This document shows positions 1 to 11,580 of a stretch of DNA of 64,000 nucleotides, one piece after another (the first letter of the stretch is position 1; each line of letters opens with the position of its first letter). Source of the DNA: Nematopogon swammerdamellus. Its lineage: Eukaryota; Arthropoda; Insecta; Lepidoptera; Adelidae. The DNA lies in NCBI GenBank assembly GCA_946902875.1, contig OX336340.1:1719501-1783500 (forward strand), read 5' to 3'. A program made the position numbers and the translations under genes. A model generated the notes under the pieces. The model searched no databases. It saw nothing but the letters and a program-made list of their open reading frames with translations, and was not told where the DNA came from.

Positions 1-459
1 GTCAAGTTATTTAGTAGAAAAAACAGTAGCCAGATTCTTAGATAAATAAAGGTAAAAAAAAGTAAAAATAAAAATAAAAAATAAAAATATTAAAGTAACT
101 TATGATAATTAACCCATACTACCGCTCACAAGAACATTAATATTTACAGCATAAACATGAATACTAAGTTCATACACTATACAATAAATATGAATACTAT
201 ACATAGATGTATGTTATACTATACATACATCTATGTATTGTATATGCAATAATTGCAAGGAGAGTAATCACGAGGGAGCTCGGAGGGGGAGTTATAGTAA
301 TCAAATTAGGTCGTCCTTTTTACAGCATATGGCCTGGTCCTGCGCAAGATGCTGCGGTCACATATTTGGGGATATTTTGCGCACAGCCGTCGCGAAAGTC
401 ATGAACCAACGGTTATTATTTTTTATTCTAGTTGGATTGAGTTACCAGGCCAACCATTA
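1..459. other. AT-rich stretch with simple repeats, no gene
   Basis: The stretch holds an A-rich run of TAAAAA-type units (about 45-95) and a short interspersed piece at about 110-160 that recurs near 6025-6075 and 28924-28960 (shared core CACAAGAGCATTA or close variants). The two short open frames here overlap each other, lack domains and do not look coding. I see no gene. Confidence 0.5.
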
Positions 460-504
460 GAGTGTTGACCGCGTCTGGGTGTGCTTATTTCGCGATCGGA
501 CGTC
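460..504. repeat. 45-bp direct repeat, left copy
   Basis: This 45-bp block is repeated perfectly at 1006-1050. It is derived from the head of SINE-A (minus orientation), as the right copy continues into SINE-A sequence ending GAGCTATCGAGGCTGG. The two copies bracket a 501-bp insert, so they look like a very long target-site duplication. Confidence 0.85.
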
Positions 505-1005
505 CGTTTCACACCTTCATAGTTTTACTGCCATATGAATAAACAATAAACGATAAATGATAAACGATAAAGGACAAACAATAAACAATTAAACATTACA
601 CCTGCTTTAGAAAGTGCTAGAGTTGCAATTTTCAATTTAAAGTCAGTTCTAAAATTATAGCGACTACGAATTTTCCGAAAGGTAAACAATTTTTCGCATT
701 CGCAGTCTAGTCGGTCGAACTAATATTTTTAACTGTAACGTTTTGTGCCTAGTCTTACTGTCTACTTATGATACAGCCTTCAGGCTAGTTTAGGTGATAG
801 GATTAAGAAAATTTCGTGTTAGGCCTATAGTGATTTATTTAAGTTCTTATTAATTATTGTATATTATCTGTATAGCAATGTGTGTTTTATACAATAAACT
901 ATTTTTGAATTTTAATTTTGACACCCTTATTGTTTATTGTTTATTGTATAATTTCATCCATAGGTAGGTAACCTACGCTTGGACATTTCATTCTCATTCT
1001 CATTC
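505..1005 (-). mobile_element. LINE-derived insert between 45-bp direct repeats
   Basis: The insert is nearly the same as 5429-5903 over about 475 bp. It contains an array of AAACGATAAA/AAACAATAAA units near its left end and a CATTCT-type repeat tail at 984-1005. The neighbouring part of the second copy is minus-strand LINE C-terminal coding sequence, so I assign this to the same LINE lineage on the minus strand; the strand call is an inference. Confidence 0.6.
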
Positions 1006-1083
1006 GAGTGTTGACCGCGTCTGGGTGTGCTTATTTCGCGATCGGACGTCGATATATAGCGCACCGAGCTATCGAGGCTGGCA
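1006..1083 (-). mobile_element. SINE-A head fragment (includes right 45-bp direct repeat)
   Basis: The end GAGCTATCGAGGCTGG and the GACCGCGTCTGGG block correspond to the tRNA/5S-like head of the SINE-A family seen in full at 20101-20492. Only the head is present here. Confidence 0.6.
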
Positions 1084-1191
1084 ACTAAGTTACTTACTTC
1101 TTTATTACTGAATTAAAATCAGTTTTATTCAAAATATTTTACATTAATTTTAAAACAGAAAACGCGTATTAAGGAAACTAACAAAATAAAT

Positions 1192-1433
1192 TTATGCAGC
1201 GAATGTGAATGAAAGAGTCGGGAAGGGTCGACCTAGACGCACGTACCTGGACCAAATCGGTATCGATACCTGGACCCGTAACCGAAGAGCGTGCATGAAG
1301 AATATTATGAGAGTAGTGGAAAACGGAGAGTAGTGGAAGAGGGAGAGTAGTGGAAGAGGCGGCAGAGGTGTGTCAGGATCGTGGCACGTGGAGATCCGTT
1401 GTCTCTGCCTACCCCACCGGGAAACAGGCGTGA
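1192..1433 (+). pseudogene. LINE ORF2 C-terminal fossil
   Basis: In the frame ending at the TGA at 1431-1433 the last residues read DRGTWRSVVSAYPTGKQA, which resembles the C-terminal ends of non-LTR (RTE/jockey-type) ORF2 proteins. Upstream, other frames show remnants such as GRPRRTYLDQIG, so frameshifts have accumulated. A unit of about 17 bp (GGAGAGTAGTGGAAGA) is triplicated at 1313-1360. A second, more decayed copy of the same end lies at 6481-6640. Confidence 0.55.
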
Positions 1434-1547
1434 CGCTATGTATGTGTACATTATGTTTGTAACAAAGTTTCAACCAGCAGCGCAGCGACCAGTCAATATA
1501 ATACCTGGCTCCGAAAAAAGTGAAACACCGGCGACTTCCCTGTCTTT

Positions 1548-1606
1548 CTTCCAATACGGTAGTACCAACCCAGTGGGCTCATATTTTAGCCTACCAGATA
1601 GTAAGG
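1548..1606 (-). mobile_element. SINE-B fragment (central domain only)
   Basis: The segment TACGGTAGTACCAACCCAGT and the following CCTACCAGATAGTAAGGGG match the minus strand of the SINE central domain seen at 59700-59760. Confidence 0.55.
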
Positions 1607-1654
1607 GGATTGTAGGATTGTATTTACTATGTGCTAAAAATGTTTTTATAAAAA

Positions 1655-1750
1655 ACCCCCGACCCTTACAAAAGTCGGAGGACCGCCAAGTAAAAACCCG
1701 CGCAGCTCTGAGTTTTTATATTTTATTTACTTAGCGGTCCCCGACTCCCC
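1655..1750. mobile_element. Palindromic MITE, family P, copy 1
   Basis: Inverted arms at about 1674-1694 and 1728-1747 read GTCGGAGGACCGCCAAGTAAA and the near reverse complement. The same arms flank related cores at 20577-20760 and 55169-55330. No coding content. Confidence 0.6.
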
Positions 1751-1789
1751 CGAAGCCGCATCCAAATCGCTCCATCCGTTTGGGAGCTA

Positions 1790-1872
1790 CGATGCCACAA
1801 ACAGACACATCCATACACACATACACACACACGTTGAACTTATAACACCCCTATTTTTGCGTTGGGGGTTAA
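1790..1872. repeat. CA-rich microsatellite plus interspersed-repeat end
   Basis: CACACATACACACACACG-type simple sequence at about 1806-1834 is followed by GCGTTGGGGGTTAAAAA, the reverse complement of the repeat start near 19950. Confidence 0.5.
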
Positions 1873-2974
1873 AAAGTATTGAAATAATAGATACTAATAA
1901 CCATATTACGATATCCGTCGGGGCAACTTTACCTTTTTCTTTTTTTTTTTGTCTGTTTGTATTAATTTTGTATGTATTATTTAAATTTTGTAGAATTAAT
2001 ATGAATATGTACATGATTATTAATAAGAAAACGTGACAATAAATACATGACATATTAATAAAAAATTTAATAAATATTTTAAATTTATTTTTATCTACCT
2101 ACCTATATTGCAAAAAAAAAAATCATAATTTTTATTTTCGATAACTACAACGTGACTTGCGAGCTCCTACGCACTTCGCAACATAAAAGCTTATTCGGCG
2201 GTGATTATTGGAACGGCGAACCATATGTGATGTCAAAACTGCGTGGCTCAGGGCAGGGGGCCCGGGGTTATCCACTATTATTATTTCTAAAGCTTTTAAG
2301 CGACTCGGTCATTCTAAAACTTTGCTGTCGAACTTGCTGTATTCAAAATTAACCATGCTTAAAAATTATTTAGTTTACGAAATACTTTCTCAAATTGAAA
2401 AAAAAGTAAGATTTCCACTCATGTTCTTAAATAATATTTAATTATTAAAATTTTATAATTTTTTTAGGTTACATGAGAGTTATTATAATGCATTCATATA
2501 TGACATGAAGCTATGAGAGAAAAATTGAGTCTATCAAAACCTATTGGAAGAAATCAAACTATGAAAGAAAATAAAAGCAATAATTTACTGCTAAAAATGT
2601 ACGCTCTTCTAAAATTATAAACATTTATGAAAATAAAACTCAAAAATAAATAAAAAATTCGATTAAACCCGACTACGAAAAACTAATCAAATAACAAGGA
2701 AAATTGATTGAAAATGATGTATGTAGTCGATCTTCCAGTTCAGAACTGTGTGGTGTATTTTTCAAATCGCCCCTTCAAGCTCTCGACAACGATACGCTAC
2801 TCGCTGGAATATGAAGAATAAAAAAAAAATTTCAAAGTTCGACAATATGGCGCCCAGAGCCCGCCATTTTGAATATTTCATAAAAAAAAACTAGTTTGTG
2901 ACAGGCAAATCCAACGATGTCTCATTATATTAAAAGCGGTTAACTAGTTTAGACACCGTGATGGAACAAACGAA
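1873..2974. other. AT-rich intergenic DNA, no recognised feature
   Basis: No plausible gene. Poly(A)/poly(T) tracts are frequent. A single GCCCGCCATTTTGAA at about 2860 resembles the YY1/Pho-like core found in the array at 36.6-40.4 kb, but stands alone here. Confidence 0.4.
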
Positions 2975-3028
2975 AACACATACATACCTACATACACATA
3001 AACATACATACATACATATAATACATAC
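2975..3028. repeat. CATA microsatellite
   Basis: Repeated ACATACATACATA units. Such CATA runs recur beside several interspersed repeats in this window (3150-3170, 14318-14338, 23096-23113). Confidence 0.7.
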
Positions 3029-3408
3029 ATAATAAATCTGTCAGGGATGGTCATGGAGTAAGGTACTTTGTTTTATGAGATATTGCATTTGTAGACTCTA
3101 TGTATGATACTAATACTAAATTGACGATTTTTATAAATGTTTTCTGTGTGTATGTATGTATGTATGTATGTTCCTCCATAACTCTTAAACCGATCATCCG
3201 AATTCGATGAAACTTTGTACAAACACATTTTACTATACGGGACACAAGATAGATGAAATAAAATCAGTTCCGGTTACGCTAAGATGTGGCTCTCGTACAA
3301 ACCGAATTGTTCAGCGCACCGCCTAAATAAAGTTACGGTAGCGGGCTTACTTACTTTCTTCTTTTTAAATGCGAATTTCAAGCGAGCGAAGCCGCGGGCA
3401 AAAGCTCG
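3029..3408 (+). mobile_element. Helitron-like element, degraded copy
   Basis: The body matches the fuller copy at 26067-26449 (GGTCATGGAGTAAG, CTCTATGTATGATACT, GTTCCTCCATAACTCTTAAA). The 3' end carries the hairpin region GCGAGCGAAGCCGCGGGC followed by CTCG at 3405-3408 where the other copies have CTAG. The 5' TC terminus is lost beside the CATA repeat. Confidence 0.65.
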
Positions 3409-4180
3409 TACATACATAAATACGTACATACGCTCCGTAAAATCCCGTTGGCTTCGCCGCAGTCGGGTACAAATATTAGTGGTCGCATTCCAGAATTTAA
3501 GAACTAATAATAGGTCACGTTGAACTATATGTACTTCTTCTATCATAAAATGACATGTCCTTCCCTCATGGTCGGCCTGACTGACTATGCTCACGAAGCC
3601 TTTGGCCACACTGTGATAGGACTTGCCAGACCGAGTAGATCGCTCGCGCATCCCTTTCAGTTCAACAATGGTGACAATACAGTCCACCCTCCATTTATAG
3701 CAAGTAAGGGGTAGTTTTCGAATACACTACTTGCACTGCTTGTAGTGACCTAGCGATAGATACTCGTTTGTTATTTCAATTGTTGTAATTTTTTCTCCAA
3801 ATGTCAGAAAAAATGCAGTATTGAATTTATTTTAATAAGAAAACCAAAAAATTATATCATTTCATTTAACACTGTCTGAATTCTTCGATTTGGTTTATTT
3901 CAGTCATCTTTTCTGGTGTTGATTTGGTTATGTTTGTAATTTTGCAAATATTTTCACAACGCACTGGCGACTCAAGCCAGAGTTCCAGGTTCGAAAACTG
4001 GTCGGGATATATTATAAATCGAAGGAAGAAAAAAATGTTTTTTTTAATTCAGTCCTCCATTCAGAGCCGAATTCTCGACTCTTTCTCGAAATAACTATCG
4101 CTGCAGAATTTTTATTGATTCAACTTTTTCAAAACCAATTTCGATATCACGGCTACATATTGGCCTAGTGGTATAAAAAC
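3409..4180. other. Intergenic, with tRNA-like SINE-T fragment
   Basis: No gene is convincing. At about 3968-4005 CGACTCAAGCCAGAGTTCC and GGTTCGAAAACTGGTCGGGA resemble the anticodon-arm-to-acceptor half of the tRNA-derived SINE-T seen at 45001-45072; it is decayed. Confidence 0.45.
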
Positions 4181-4189
4181 GTGATCGAA

Positions 4190-4290
4190 ACTAGAGCTCG
4201 CTCGAGGTATGTAGCGGCAGAGAAAGCGGCTCGGGGGGGGGAGGGACGGTCGTCCGGCGAGGGGGAGGGAAGAGGGGTTGGGTTGCAGAC
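4190..4290. repeat. G-rich low-complexity tract
   Basis: Runs of G with GGGGAGGGACGG and GGGGGAGGGAAGAGGGG. Open frames across it on both strands are compositional. Confidence 0.6.
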
Positions 4291-4534
4291 TGCATCATGT
4301 TTATTGAATTTCGTGCAACGGTTGAGAACAGAGCCGCTAAGTATCTCAATCCACTCATTGGATTTGTTCTGCTTATACAGCGTGCTCGGTTGCCTAGCTA
4401 AACATTTCAAAACTTTAATAAAAAGTACGGAAAAAAGAACATAATTTTTCTCATGGTCTGTCCGCGCACTTTGCGCACTCCTGTATTTTCTTGATTCTTT
4501 AGTGTACCGTTTTTATTTAAATTGTTTATAATAA

Positions 4535-4745
4535 AAGGTCTATTATATTCTACTCTATTCTACTCTATTCCGCTCTATTTCACTGTATTGCAGCCTATTT
4601 CTGTATATTCCACTATATTCTCCTCTGTCCCACTCTGCTCTGTTCTGCTCTTCTCTACTCTATTATATTCTCTTCCATTTCATTCCAGTCCATTTTATTC
4701 CATTCCATTCCATTTCATTCTGTTCTATTCTATTCTCAGTTTAAT
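4535..4745. repeat. Pyrimidine-rich degenerate tandem repeat
   Basis: About 20 degenerate units of the type TATTCYACTC/TATTCCATTC give a strand-asymmetric C/T tract of about 200 bp. The serine/phenylalanine/leucine-rich open frame across it is a by-product. Confidence 0.75.
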
Positions 4746-5214
4746 GAAGTCCGTTCAATATTTAATTTTGTAGAAATTGCTAAGATTGCACAAATTTTAT
4801 ACCGAAATATAAACGGAATCTGTAACTCAAACACGCCGTATTACATACACCAACTCCCCAGGGTCGTTACTGGTCCCCCATTTTTTTTCGCAAAGGTGCA
4901 TATGGCGCATAAATGAGTATTGTATTTGTACTGGCTGGAGCCCCCGTCCCTCCCGGCGGCGTTACTAAATACCGCCGAGTCGACAAGTGCAATGTATTGC
5001 ATTATCATAATAATCGAGAGTTTTTCTTGCATTTGCCTCGAGTGTCTGAGAGTGGGTCCAAATGGAACGAGGCCGTGGCGGCTGATCGATCACATACATA
5101 TTTATGAGGTCCTGGTACCTACTCCTTGTGTCGTGTGCTTCGTGGACATTATGAACTGAGGAGAAGTCTAGAACACTGTTCTATAACTCTTCTCTTCTGT
5201 GCATACATGTTAAA

Positions 5215-5450
5215 AAAATCAACTAACATGTTCTTATTTTTTTTTATATTGTTTCCGAACTGGGTGGCTGTGCCCGAGGTCGAAGCCTCAGGTGCAGCCA
5301 ATTTCACCCACGAGGAGGTGCCAGTCCGGCTTGGAGGCGGACTAATGTCACTGGATAAAGGCTATATAGCCAGCGATTTGTAAATCCGTGGATTGTAGGA
5401 GTAGGGAAAGATATTCCCCGGAAGCCCGTTTCACACCTTTGTAGTTTTAC
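5215..5450 (-). pseudogene. LINE ORF2 C-terminus and 3' UTR fossil
   Basis: The reverse complement contains GGGCTTCCGGGGAATATC and a 3' region ending in TTCGGAAACAATAT, matching the plus-strand copy at 61170-61430, whose frame reads TAKVWNGLPGNIFPHSYNP, a typical end of a jockey/CR1-type reverse transcriptase protein. This copy is frameshifted. It abuts the AAACGAT repeat block and the 5429-5903 sequence, which is probably the same element continuing upstream on the minus strand. Confidence 0.55.
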
Positions 5451-5903
5451 TGCCATATGAATAAACAATAAACGATAAACGATAAACGATAAACGATAAA
5501 CAATAAACAATAAAACATTACACCTGTTTTAGAAAGTGGTAGAGTTGCAATTTTAAATTTAAAGTCAGTTCTAAAATTATAGCGACTACGAATTTTCCGA
5601 AAGGTAAACAATTTTTCGCATTCGCGGTCTAGTCGGTCGAAATAAAATTTTTAACTGTAATGTTTTGTGCCTAGTCTTACTGTCTACTTATGATACAGCC
5701 TTCAGGCTAGTTTAGGTGATAGGATTAAGAAAATTTCGTGTTAGGCCTATAGTGATTTATTTAAGTTCTTATTAATTATTGTATAAATTATCTGTATAGC
5801 AATGTGTGTTTTATACAATAAACTATTTTTGAATTTTAATTTTGACACCCTTATTGTTTATTGTATAATTTCATCCATAGGTAGGTAACCTACGCTTGGA
5901 CAT
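5429..5903 (-). mobile_element. Second copy of the 505-1005 LINE-derived repeat
   Basis: Nearly identical to 505-985, including the AAACGATAAA array (5461-5515) and the segment GATACAGCCTTCAGGCTAGT. It lacks the flanking 45-bp direct repeats and continues into GTCGAAAATTCCGCCAGTTC, a LINE 3'-family sequence also seen near 19580 and 30905. Confidence 0.65.
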
Positions 5904-6100
5904 GTCGAAAATTCCGCCAGTTCTAAATTCAATGCGAAGAAGAACTCTGACAAACAAACTTCGCAAGTCACAATGTTTTGTTATTACCTTATAAGTATTA
6001 TATTATAGTAACTTACAAATAATTAACCCCTACTACCGCTCACAAGAGCATTAATATTTACAGCATAGTAGAAGTTAGAAGTATTATAAAATTACTACAT

Positions 6101-6416
6101 ACATATATACTACACGCTATAACCCGAAAACCGGAGTAAGCAGGGTAATCGGTGTTGTGCCGCAAATACTCTTGTAAGTTGCAACACCGACCACCACGTT
6201 TAGCAAATTATTAGGACAAGATAACCTATCAAGCAGCAAGTAAGGCACCTGCTACATGACTCGGTGGAAGGACCGTGCCACGGCGAGAGGTGGCTAACCT
6301 GTCGCCATTTAGCACGACATTTTCCTTATCCCTTAGTTGCCTTTTACGACATGCACGGGGAGAGATGCAATGGGGATATTCTTTTTAAGTACGAGTACCT
6401 GCCGACCCCACAAGGT
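6101..6416 (+). mobile_element. Repeat family C, copy 1
   Basis: An interspersed element of about 310 bp. It reads GTAAGCAGGGTAATCGGTGT, a dyad of GTTGTGCCGC/GTTGCAACAC, GACTCGGTGGAAGGACCGTG, and CCTTTTACGACATGCACGGG near the end. Other copies lie at 23093-23405 (+), 51820-51995 (-), 53041-53160 (-) and 63185-63490 (-). The ACGACATGCACGGGGAGAGA module is also present in one SINE-A head type. No coding capacity. Confidence 0.6.
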
Positions 6417-6480
6417 ACATTGAAAATATTTTATTAAATCTTTAAGTTTGTATTCCTGGGTTTTATTTTAATTTACCATA

Positions 6481-6640
6481 AAATAGGCCAACCAACAATG
6501 TCGAGGAGGGTGTCGCGAAAAAGAACTTTACTTTCACGATCGAAGTGTCAGAGGTTTGGCAGGGCCTTGGCGTGGCTGCGAAACTTCGCGATTCGTTGTC
6601 TCTGCCTACCCACGAAACAGACGTCATATAGGAATATAAC
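6481..6640 (+). pseudogene. LINE ORF2 end fossil (second copy)
   Basis: CGTTGTCTCTGCCTACCCAC and GAAACAGACGTCAT match the C-terminal end seen at 1377-1433 but with stops and indels. Confidence 0.4.
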
Positions 6641-6993
6641 ATATGCACATATGAATATATTCGAATTTAATAAAAGTATATTGGTCTGAAAATCGCGCAA
6701 CCCAATTTCATCACTCCGGCTCCCCGCTATGCCGAAAAACAATAAACACATCAACCTATTGATCGCATCTGACAGACATCGGAGATGTACAAGCCATTAT
6801 CGAGGTCATATGTGGATGCGACGCGATCCTGTGTGGGCGGCCCGGGCGGACACAATACCACTTGTGCATATGTTGAATCGCGTGCGCATCCGTGTAGTGA
6901 GAATTTGCTCTCTTGATACTTAAACTGGTGGCGCCTAGCCTGCTGACTGATTTGGGTAGAATCGAATGTTCCCTAAACATTCAATTAATTGAC

Positions 6994-7412
6994 ATTTTTA
7001 GGATTCTGTATCCCGTACGGAAGCTTATTACTAAGCCTACTCCGTCTGCCTGTCTGTCTGTCTGTCTGTCTGTCCGTCCGTCCGTCCGTCCGTCCGAGGG
7101 CTGTAACTCTTTAACCGTAATAGGTAGCCAATTGAAATTTTCACAGAATATGTGTTATTATGGCCGATATAACAACCAATATTAAAACTAAGAAAAAGTA
7201 AAAAAATCACGGGGGTTCCCATAGAAGAAACCAAAAAAGTGTGTGCGCGCGCGCCATCTACCGAATAGAGTGTGAAGCATTTTAACTAATCATGAATTTT
7301 AACTAATATGAAGCATTTCATAACACGCCATAGATGGCGTGAGTGGCGCTAACCATGACATGGCGATAAGGAACCCTCGGTGCGCGAGTTCGATTCGCAC
7401 TCGGTTTTTTTT
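6994..7412 (+). mobile_element. Interspersed repeat R, copy 1
   Basis: It starts TTTTTAGGATTCTGTATCCC GTACGG, runs through a CTGT/CCGT microsatellite (about 7048-7096), then CACAGAATATGTGTTATTATGG, and ends GCGCGAGTTCGATTCGCACT followed by poly(T). The GTTCGA near the end resembles a tRNA B box. Other copies: 20757-21110, 27222-27424 and 29926-30243 (+); 45225-45399, 55975-56216 and 58478-58616 (-). Class not certain. Confidence 0.55.
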
Positions 7413-9540
7413 TATATCTGGAACATTTTAGTTTCTATTGTCATGTTGTGTTGCAGAATTACACAAATGCATAGTGACGGGTTAATCAAATACAAAAATT
7501 ACCCTTCATTTAAATCACGTTTGTGGTGTACATTTATCTTAGTAAATTTATTTTTTTACAATAAATTTGCCTATTGTTCATTCACTTAAGAGAAAATGAA
7601 AATTTCATTTTGTATATTTTTCTTAAATTATTCAGGACTTATTAATTGTTTTTTACGAATATCACTTAGGTAGTGGTTAATTATACATACAGTACACTCG
7701 GAATTATTTTAGGTAATTAACCAATGCTATTCGGGCAGTCTTAAAAAATACTGTATCGCTAAAAATAATTTTTCACTACACTACACACGGTTTGTGTATC
7801 AAGACTATTTGTGCCACATTCTTCTGTATTGATTGAAGCTCTAACAATACGAAATAAATCACCCGGCTGATATTGTGCAAGAAAATATTGTTATTTATTC
7901 ACATGTTGAAACGCAAATATTAATTTCATTTTAATAATACATTTCTATATTTTAACATTTATTATGGTTTTCATCTTGCTCTAAAACCATTGCATTAATT
8001 TTAAGGAGAGTGTTCAAAATATTCACGTCACGGCACCGCCTCACACTCGGTTAATGTTGTAAGGTGTGGTGAGAATTAGTAATTTTTTTATTTCTTTTAG
8101 TTTTTCTTTCTTTGCGTGCATAGTATTTGTGTTTAGTTAGAATTTATTTATACATGATGTGTACATATGTTTTGTAGGGTTGACTTATTTTGAACTTTGT
8201 GTCTTTAAATAAAAAATAAAAAAGTATATCATTAATTAATAAGTCCAAAAACCTGTTCCAGTAGGTACTGAAGCGTTCCAATAACGTTGTATCAGTTAAA
8301 GTATTGTTTTACAATGTTGTTATGAGCAAAATTAATAAGTACAAGTAATTAATTAATTATAGCCATTTGTTCAATTCACATGATATATATTTGTATATTT
8401 CATATATTATTCTTGAATATGTTTTTTTATTTTAGAATAATAAAAACCATTTCTAAATTCGTTGAATATTTTTTAATACAATCATCCAATTTTTAGTTTT
8501 TATATTAGTTTAGTTTAAGTATATAGGTATAATATACCATTTTCCATTAGAATCTAAATATACTAATTTTATATATTTTACTTCAGAATAAAATGTTTAT
8601 CCAAAATTTTTACCTACAAATTCTAACGTATTAAAATAATTTTATTGTAGCTCGCATCCCATAAAACGTACAATTTTTATCAAAGAAAATGCAATGTTTT
8701 ATGTTGGAGTGACGAGTCAAGTGCAGAAACCATTCACCCCGTCACACAATACTCCCGCTTTACCTTCAAAACTACAACATATTCAACATTCTTTCTAATA
8801 GGATTCTCTTGAAAATGTATTTAACGTGTCGCATATGGAAATGCGGTCCTTTCATGTGGGCCCATTGTGTTCCTCCATCCCTTATCCTGCGCGAGCGGCT
8901 TGCGCACACCATATGGTAGAAAAATTTATAAACAAGTGTAAGCTAAATCCTACTTTAATTCATACTGATTTACTGCGACAAAATTTCTATAAGCTACAAG
9001 CAAAATTGAACTTTATCGCAAATAATTTTGAGTTATATTTGTATGTGCAGAGAAATCAAAGTGATGTCCTTCGCACTATTATTAAGTTCATTGATTTTCA
9101 AAATGATCATATCTCTCTTAACAACTAATATGTTAATCACGACTCTACGCTTATTGTAATAAAGTTAGTTTTATATCTAGCAAGTATACCATCAATCGAA
9201 AATAAGGTAATGCAATGAAATAAAAGCAGGTCTATTGTACGGGCGAGGGGTGTCATTATGAAGCGGGCAAGCAATGTGAATAAATGTTTAGTATTGGCAC
9301 ACCATATGCTTGGCAAAGTGTGCGTAGCACCAAACGACTTAGCTCTGGTGGACTGAGCGCATTTTAATATTCTGTTTGAAATATGTACATCACCGAATAA
9401 TCCTTTGTAGAAAGCACAGAATTATTGTTTTGTGGCGTTTTGGGAATATCCAGTTGATTTATTCAAATTAAGCTTTTTTTTTTACGTTATTTTTTTTTTA
9501 TTTTTTTTTATGTATAGCGCGACGTATAATTACGACGTAA
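7413..9540. other. Long AT-rich intergenic stretch
   Basis: No gene is convincing. A 100-codon open frame at 8826-9128 (+) has no domain I recognise, a composition like its surroundings and no clear splice or promoter context; it is left unassigned. Poly(T) tracts at 9473-9511 immediately precede the LINE fragment. Confidence 0.4.
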
Positions 9541-11245
9541 AATTTTTCCCTAATGTCGGGATGTTTCCCTAACTCATGGAAAAAGGCTTACGTCATACCG
9601 TTACCCAAAAAAAGTTCTCCTACTTAATTTAGTGAGTACCGAACTATCTCTATTTTACCATTCCTATCTAAAGTTCTCGAACGTGTAGTTCACCATCAGT
9701 TAACTAGGTTCCTTTCCTCAAATAATCTTCTTTAATCTTCTTCTCAAAATCGCCGATGACATTCGTTATGCGATGGATGAAAGACAACTTACTTTCCTAG
9801 TATTGCTTGACTTCAGCAGTGCGTTCAATTCTGTCGATCACGACATTCTATTAGCCATCCTCCTTTCTCTTAATATCTCGCAGTCGGTACTTGATTGGTT
9901 CTCTTCATATCTAAATGACCGTCAGCAAAGTGTTCGAGTTGACAGTGTCTGCTCTGACTGGTGCGACATTAATGCTGGCGTGCCACAAGGCGGCGTACTT
10001 TCTCCCTTAATTTTCTCCGTCTTCATCAACACTATTGTCAAGGTGTTAATGTGTCTCTACCATCTATACGCTGATGACCTGCAGCTGTATAGGCGTTTCC
10101 ACCCTGATGACATCAGTACGGCAGTACCCCTTATGAATATTGACCTGGACTCAGCTTTTAGCTGGGCTGTACGTTTTGGACTCTTGGTGAACCCGACAAA
10201 AACGCAGGCAGTTTTGTTAGGTACTCCAAAACTACTTGCTAAATTGGACCGTGCTGCGCTTCCAACCTTGGAATTCAACGGTGTAGTCATTCCATACAGT
10301 AAACAGGTAAAAAATCTTGGTCTTATCATGGATGAGACGCTTTCCTGGCAGACTCAGGTTGGTGAGGTCAGCCGGAAATTGTTTGCTAGCATGCATTATC
10401 TCAAACGCCTTCAGAATTTTATTCCGATCTCTACTAAAATTACGCTTGCACAATCACTACTCCTACCCCTACTCGATTATGCCGATGTGTGTTATCTTGA
10501 TCTTAATGAAGAGCTACTTAACAAACTTGATCGTCTTCTCAACTTGTGTATCCGATACATCTTTGGTTTGCGCAAGTTTGATCATATATCAGATTTTCGA
10601 AATCGTTTGCAGTGGCTCGATATCCGCCTTCGCAGGAATAGTCATGTCTTATCACTTCTCTACTGCACATTGTTTAACCCCAATGCTCCTAAATACCTAA
10701 GTGATCGTTTTTCCTTTCTCAGCTCCCACGGGCTATCGCTAAGGTCAAATGATAACTTGGTGCTGACTATTCCTTCCCATTCTACTAAATCATATTCGGA
10801 CTCATTCACGATACATGAAGCTCGTCTGTGGAATCAGCTCCCTGTAATCTCCGTCTCTCTTCTTCCATTCACACATTCAAAATTCTTTTAAAGAAGCACT
10901 TTTTGTCAACTTAATTTTTCTGATCCAAAAGTATGTCTCTCATGTTCAGAGTTAGTAAATATATATGATATGTAAAAACTAAGTATATTTAGTCTATCTT
11001 ATGTATATATCTGGTATATAGGTATAGTATTTAATTATTCATATTTAAGTTTATCTATCTTTTGTATTCCCGTACATCTGTCATACCATAATTATTTAAA
11101 TTTCTCTTTCCGCCACTCACCTAGCAGTTATCATACCACAAAGGTATCCTGTTAGAAAATGCCTAGAGGCATTAAGTGTTACCTTTTGCCCATAATCTAT
11201 TTGAGTGCAATAAATATATACAATACAACACAATACAATACGTAT
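9541..11245 (+). mobile_element. 5'-truncated non-LTR retrotransposon (jockey/CR1-like)
   Basis: The element keeps part of the reverse transcriptase, the ORF end at 10891, a 3' UTR and a tail of ACAATAC-type units at about 11217-11245. ORF1, the endonuclease and the start of ORF2 are missing, as expected from 5' truncation during target-primed integration. The 3' UTR segment GCCTAGAGGCATTAAGTG has relatives at 13086-13130 and elsewhere. Confidence 0.8.
9555..10891 (+). pseudogene. Reverse transcriptase fragment of a LINE
   Basis: From 9773 a 372-codon open frame encodes the RT palm and thumb: LLDFSSAFNSVDHD (motif A region), GVPQGGVLSPLIF, and the catalytic YADD at residues 99-102 (10067-10078), then a long thumb/C-terminal region ending HSKFF. 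Upstream at 9555-9772 the preceding RT blocks can be read (SWKKAYVIPLPKK, then EYRTISILPFLSKVLERVV) but two in-frame stops and a small deletion break them. RT would copy the element's RNA at a nicked target. The style fits the jockey/CR1 group; the clade needs a tree. Not functional as it stands. Confidence 0.85.
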
Positions 11246-11295
11246 ATTTGACGTTTGGATGCACTGAATGAGAGGTCGATGGAAACGTTTATAAA

Positions 11296-11580
11296 TTTAT
11301 AATGTTTTATGTAAACTGACACGGCTGGCTACATCACCTACAACATCCGTGACGTCAGCCCATAACCCCGGGTGAACTAGGTGCCATGTCAGTGCTTCCC
11401 TTCATTTCATGTCGGCTACACTGAACTGGACGGAAAACACGTACTATTTACATAGCCGTTTCGACCGACTTTTCATTCAGTGCGGTGGTGCCAACCCGGG
11501 CGGGATAAACCCTACCACCTAGTAAGGTAAGAAGGGAAGGGACCTACAGTTTTACGTGGAATGCGAACCAGGGTCATTAT
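11296..11580 (-). mobile_element. SINE-A copy, head lost
   Basis: Body matches SINE-A in minus orientation: ACTGACACGGCTGGCTACAT, CATCCGTGACGTCAGCCC, GGTGCCAACCCGGGCGGGAT and CCTACAGTTTTACG. It ends before the 5S-like head. Confidence 0.8.

Noticed and set aside
4522..4773. Ser/Phe/Leu-rich membrane-like protein
   Set aside because: It is a translation of the C/T-rich repeat.
8826..9128. 100-codon open frame as a gene
   Set aside because: No domain, host-like AT composition, no promoter or splice context; kept only as unassigned.
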